From contig JAFAHH010000871.1 in assembly GCA_019237355.1 (NCBI GenBank), forward strand, positions 1-7,459: 7,459 nt of DNA, given 5' to 3'. The stretch is from Acetobacteraceae bacterium. Lineage in GTDB: Bacteria; Pseudomonadota; Alphaproteobacteria; Acetobacterales; Acetobacteraceae. Every line of letters begins with the position of its first letter. Within the stretch, counting starts at the first letter, position 1. The notes beneath the pieces are model-generated. The model was not told the DNA's origin, made no database searches, and was given only the letters and a program-made list of their open reading frames with translations. The position numbers and the translations under genes are program-made. This document shows positions 7,077 through 7,459 of this stretch, in pieces.

Positions 7077-7241
7077 TTGGCACGGGAGAAGGCCGTCCGG
7101 ATCCTGGAATCTGCCATCGGAGCGGCGGAGGTCGCCGGCTGGCGAGACTTCCAAACGAGGCTCAACCGTAGCAAAAAAGCGAACGAGCCACAAGAATCGG
7201 CAGAAGCCGATCGTTCGAAAAGTGTTTCAACGCACTGCTAG
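7077..7241 (+). other. Coding-looking 54-codon fragment, possible gene remnant
   Basis: The frame beginning at TTG 7077 has high GC3 in its first 30 codons and reads like a soluble alpha-helical protein (AREKAVRILESAIGAAEVAG, then WRDFQTRLNRSKKAN), then turns polar. A TGA lies immediately before it and no Shine-Dalgarno is visible, so it is unlikely to be expressed as it stands. Its TAG stop falls inside the inverted-repeat core at 7234-7243. It may be the remnant of a disrupted gene. No family is recognised and chance is not excluded. Confidence 0.25.
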
Positions 7242-7328
7242 AGTGGGACGACTTTAGGAAAAGCCAACCCGCTTCAGAAAGCTCGGTTCAGAGCGCGATT
7301 CAGGCTTTCCGACCATCGCGACCCCAAT

Positions 7329-7351
7329 CCCAATTTTGCCGGCAAAATGGG
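7329..7351. repeat. Perfect 16-bp palindrome with GC clamp
   Basis: ATTTTGCCGGCAAAAT (7333-7348) is a perfect palindrome, extended by CCC/GGG after a one-base bulge at 7332. It has no loop and no T-tract, so it is a better candidate for a protein-binding or element-end site than for an intrinsic terminator. Similar 'TTTTGCCGGCAAAATGGGACC' blocks occur, as I recall, near ends of IS21-like elements; this is unverified. Confidence 0.5.
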
Positions 7352-7377
7352 ACCCGGTGCTCGCGAATGGGAACCCG
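7346..7377 (+). repeat. Short direct repeat AATGGGA(A)CCCG
   Basis: AATGGGACCCG (7346-7356) recurs as AATGGGAACCCG (7366-7377), 20 bp start to start, the first copy overlapping the palindrome. About two helical turns separate them, which would suit a tandem protein-binding site or multi-repeat transposon end. Confidence 0.4.
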
Positions 7378-7398
7378 AGTTCGGATCAAGCCCTCACG

Positions 7399-7459
7399 CT
7401 CTAGCAGTTTGCTGAAAAACCTCTTGCCCGACGCGGATTCGGAATGATTCAAAGCTGCC
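7399..7459 (+). mobile_element. Possible left end of an insertion sequence running off the window
   Basis: From the CTAGCAG core through GCTGAAAAACCTC and the final AATGATTCAAAGCTGCC, the sequence resembles a terminal repeat plus the leader before a transposase gene. The transposase would start beyond base 7459, so this is a pattern-based guess only. Confidence 0.2.

Larger units (their letters stand above)
7220..7422. repeat. Imperfect 24-bp inverted repeat pair (MITE-like or paired IS ends)
   Basis: Bases 7220-7243 match the reverse complement of 7399-7422 at 19 of 24 positions, including a perfect 10-bp core ACTGCTAGAG (7234-7243) against CTCTAGCAGT (7399-7408). The interior is 155 bp and has no gene. 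The right copy read on the minus strand (GGTTTTTCAGCAAACTGCTAG) resembles the 'TTTTTCAGCA-N-CTGCTA' ends I associate with some DDE insertion sequences, such as IS1182-like ones; that identification is tentative. No clear target-site duplication is seen on either side. Confidence 0.5.
7055..7459. other. Gene-poor, repeat-rich right end
   Basis: No open frame here both starts well and resembles a known family. No clear U-tailed terminator follows the DUF2336 stop at 7054. The stretch holds a coding-looking fragment (7077-7241), an imperfect inverted repeat (7220-7243 with 7399-7422), a palindrome (7329-7351) and a direct repeat (7346-7377), each listed separately. The mix suggests mobile-element debris or the flank of an element continuing beyond the window. 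Confidence 0.5.

Noticed and set aside
7274..7303. Possible terminator hairpin GAAAGC/GCTTTC with TTCAG repeats
   Set aside because: Only a six-base stem with a loop of about 20 nt and no T-tract, and far from the DUF2336 stop; too weak to call.
1..7459. CRISPR arrays, tRNA/rRNA genes, riboswitches
   Set aside because: No regularly spaced repeats, cloverleaf sequences or conserved riboswitch cores were seen on either strand.

Overview
The window looks like chromosomal DNA from a high-GC alphaproteobacterium. The evidence is strong GC bias at third codon positions, a DUF2336 protein (a family I know mainly from Alphaproteobacteria), a succinylase-type dapD-dapE pair, and GTG/TTG starts in packed operons. 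A Rhodospirillales/Acetobacteraceae-like host is my best guess, but I cannot prove it from this sequence.

Layout from left to right. (1) Bases 1-1242 (+) hold the 3' part of a DUF262/DUF1524 protein of the GmrSD type, a probable anti-phage or modification-dependent nuclease. Its 5' part lies outside the window. (2) Bases 1163-4218 (-) are a compact four-gene operon transcribed dapD > dapE > membrane protein A > membrane protein B. Every junction is a stop/start overlap or a 1-nt gap. dapD and dapE are the succinyl-branch lysine/diaminopimelate steps. A and B are small multi-pass membrane proteins that appear to be tandem paralogues. The last gene runs tail-to-tail into the nuclease gene with an 80-bp antisense overlap. 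(3) A 128-bp divergent spacer (4219-4346) separates dapD from the next unit. (4) Bases 4347-7054 (+) are a two-gene operon joined by an ATGA overlap: a PAS/GAF-like/GGDEF diguanylate cyclase with an intact active site and I-site, then a DUF2336 helical-repeat protein. (5) Bases 7055-7459 hold no convincing gene. They contain a coding-looking fragment, a 24-bp imperfect inverted repeat 155 bp apart, a 16-bp perfect palindrome and a short direct repeat. This resembles insertion-sequence ends or a decayed element, possibly leading into an element beyond the right edge.

The dap operon feeds meso-DAP for peptidoglycan and lysine. The A/B pair is envelope-located and of unknown role. The GGDEF/DUF2336 pair looks like a c-di-GMP signalling module. 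The nuclease fragment and the repeat-rich right end flank this core block as accessory DNA. I found no CRISPR array, tRNA, rRNA or complete transposase. The points most worth a second look are the paralogous membrane pair locked to dapDE, the coupled GGDEF-DUF2336 pair, and the repeat structure at the right end.
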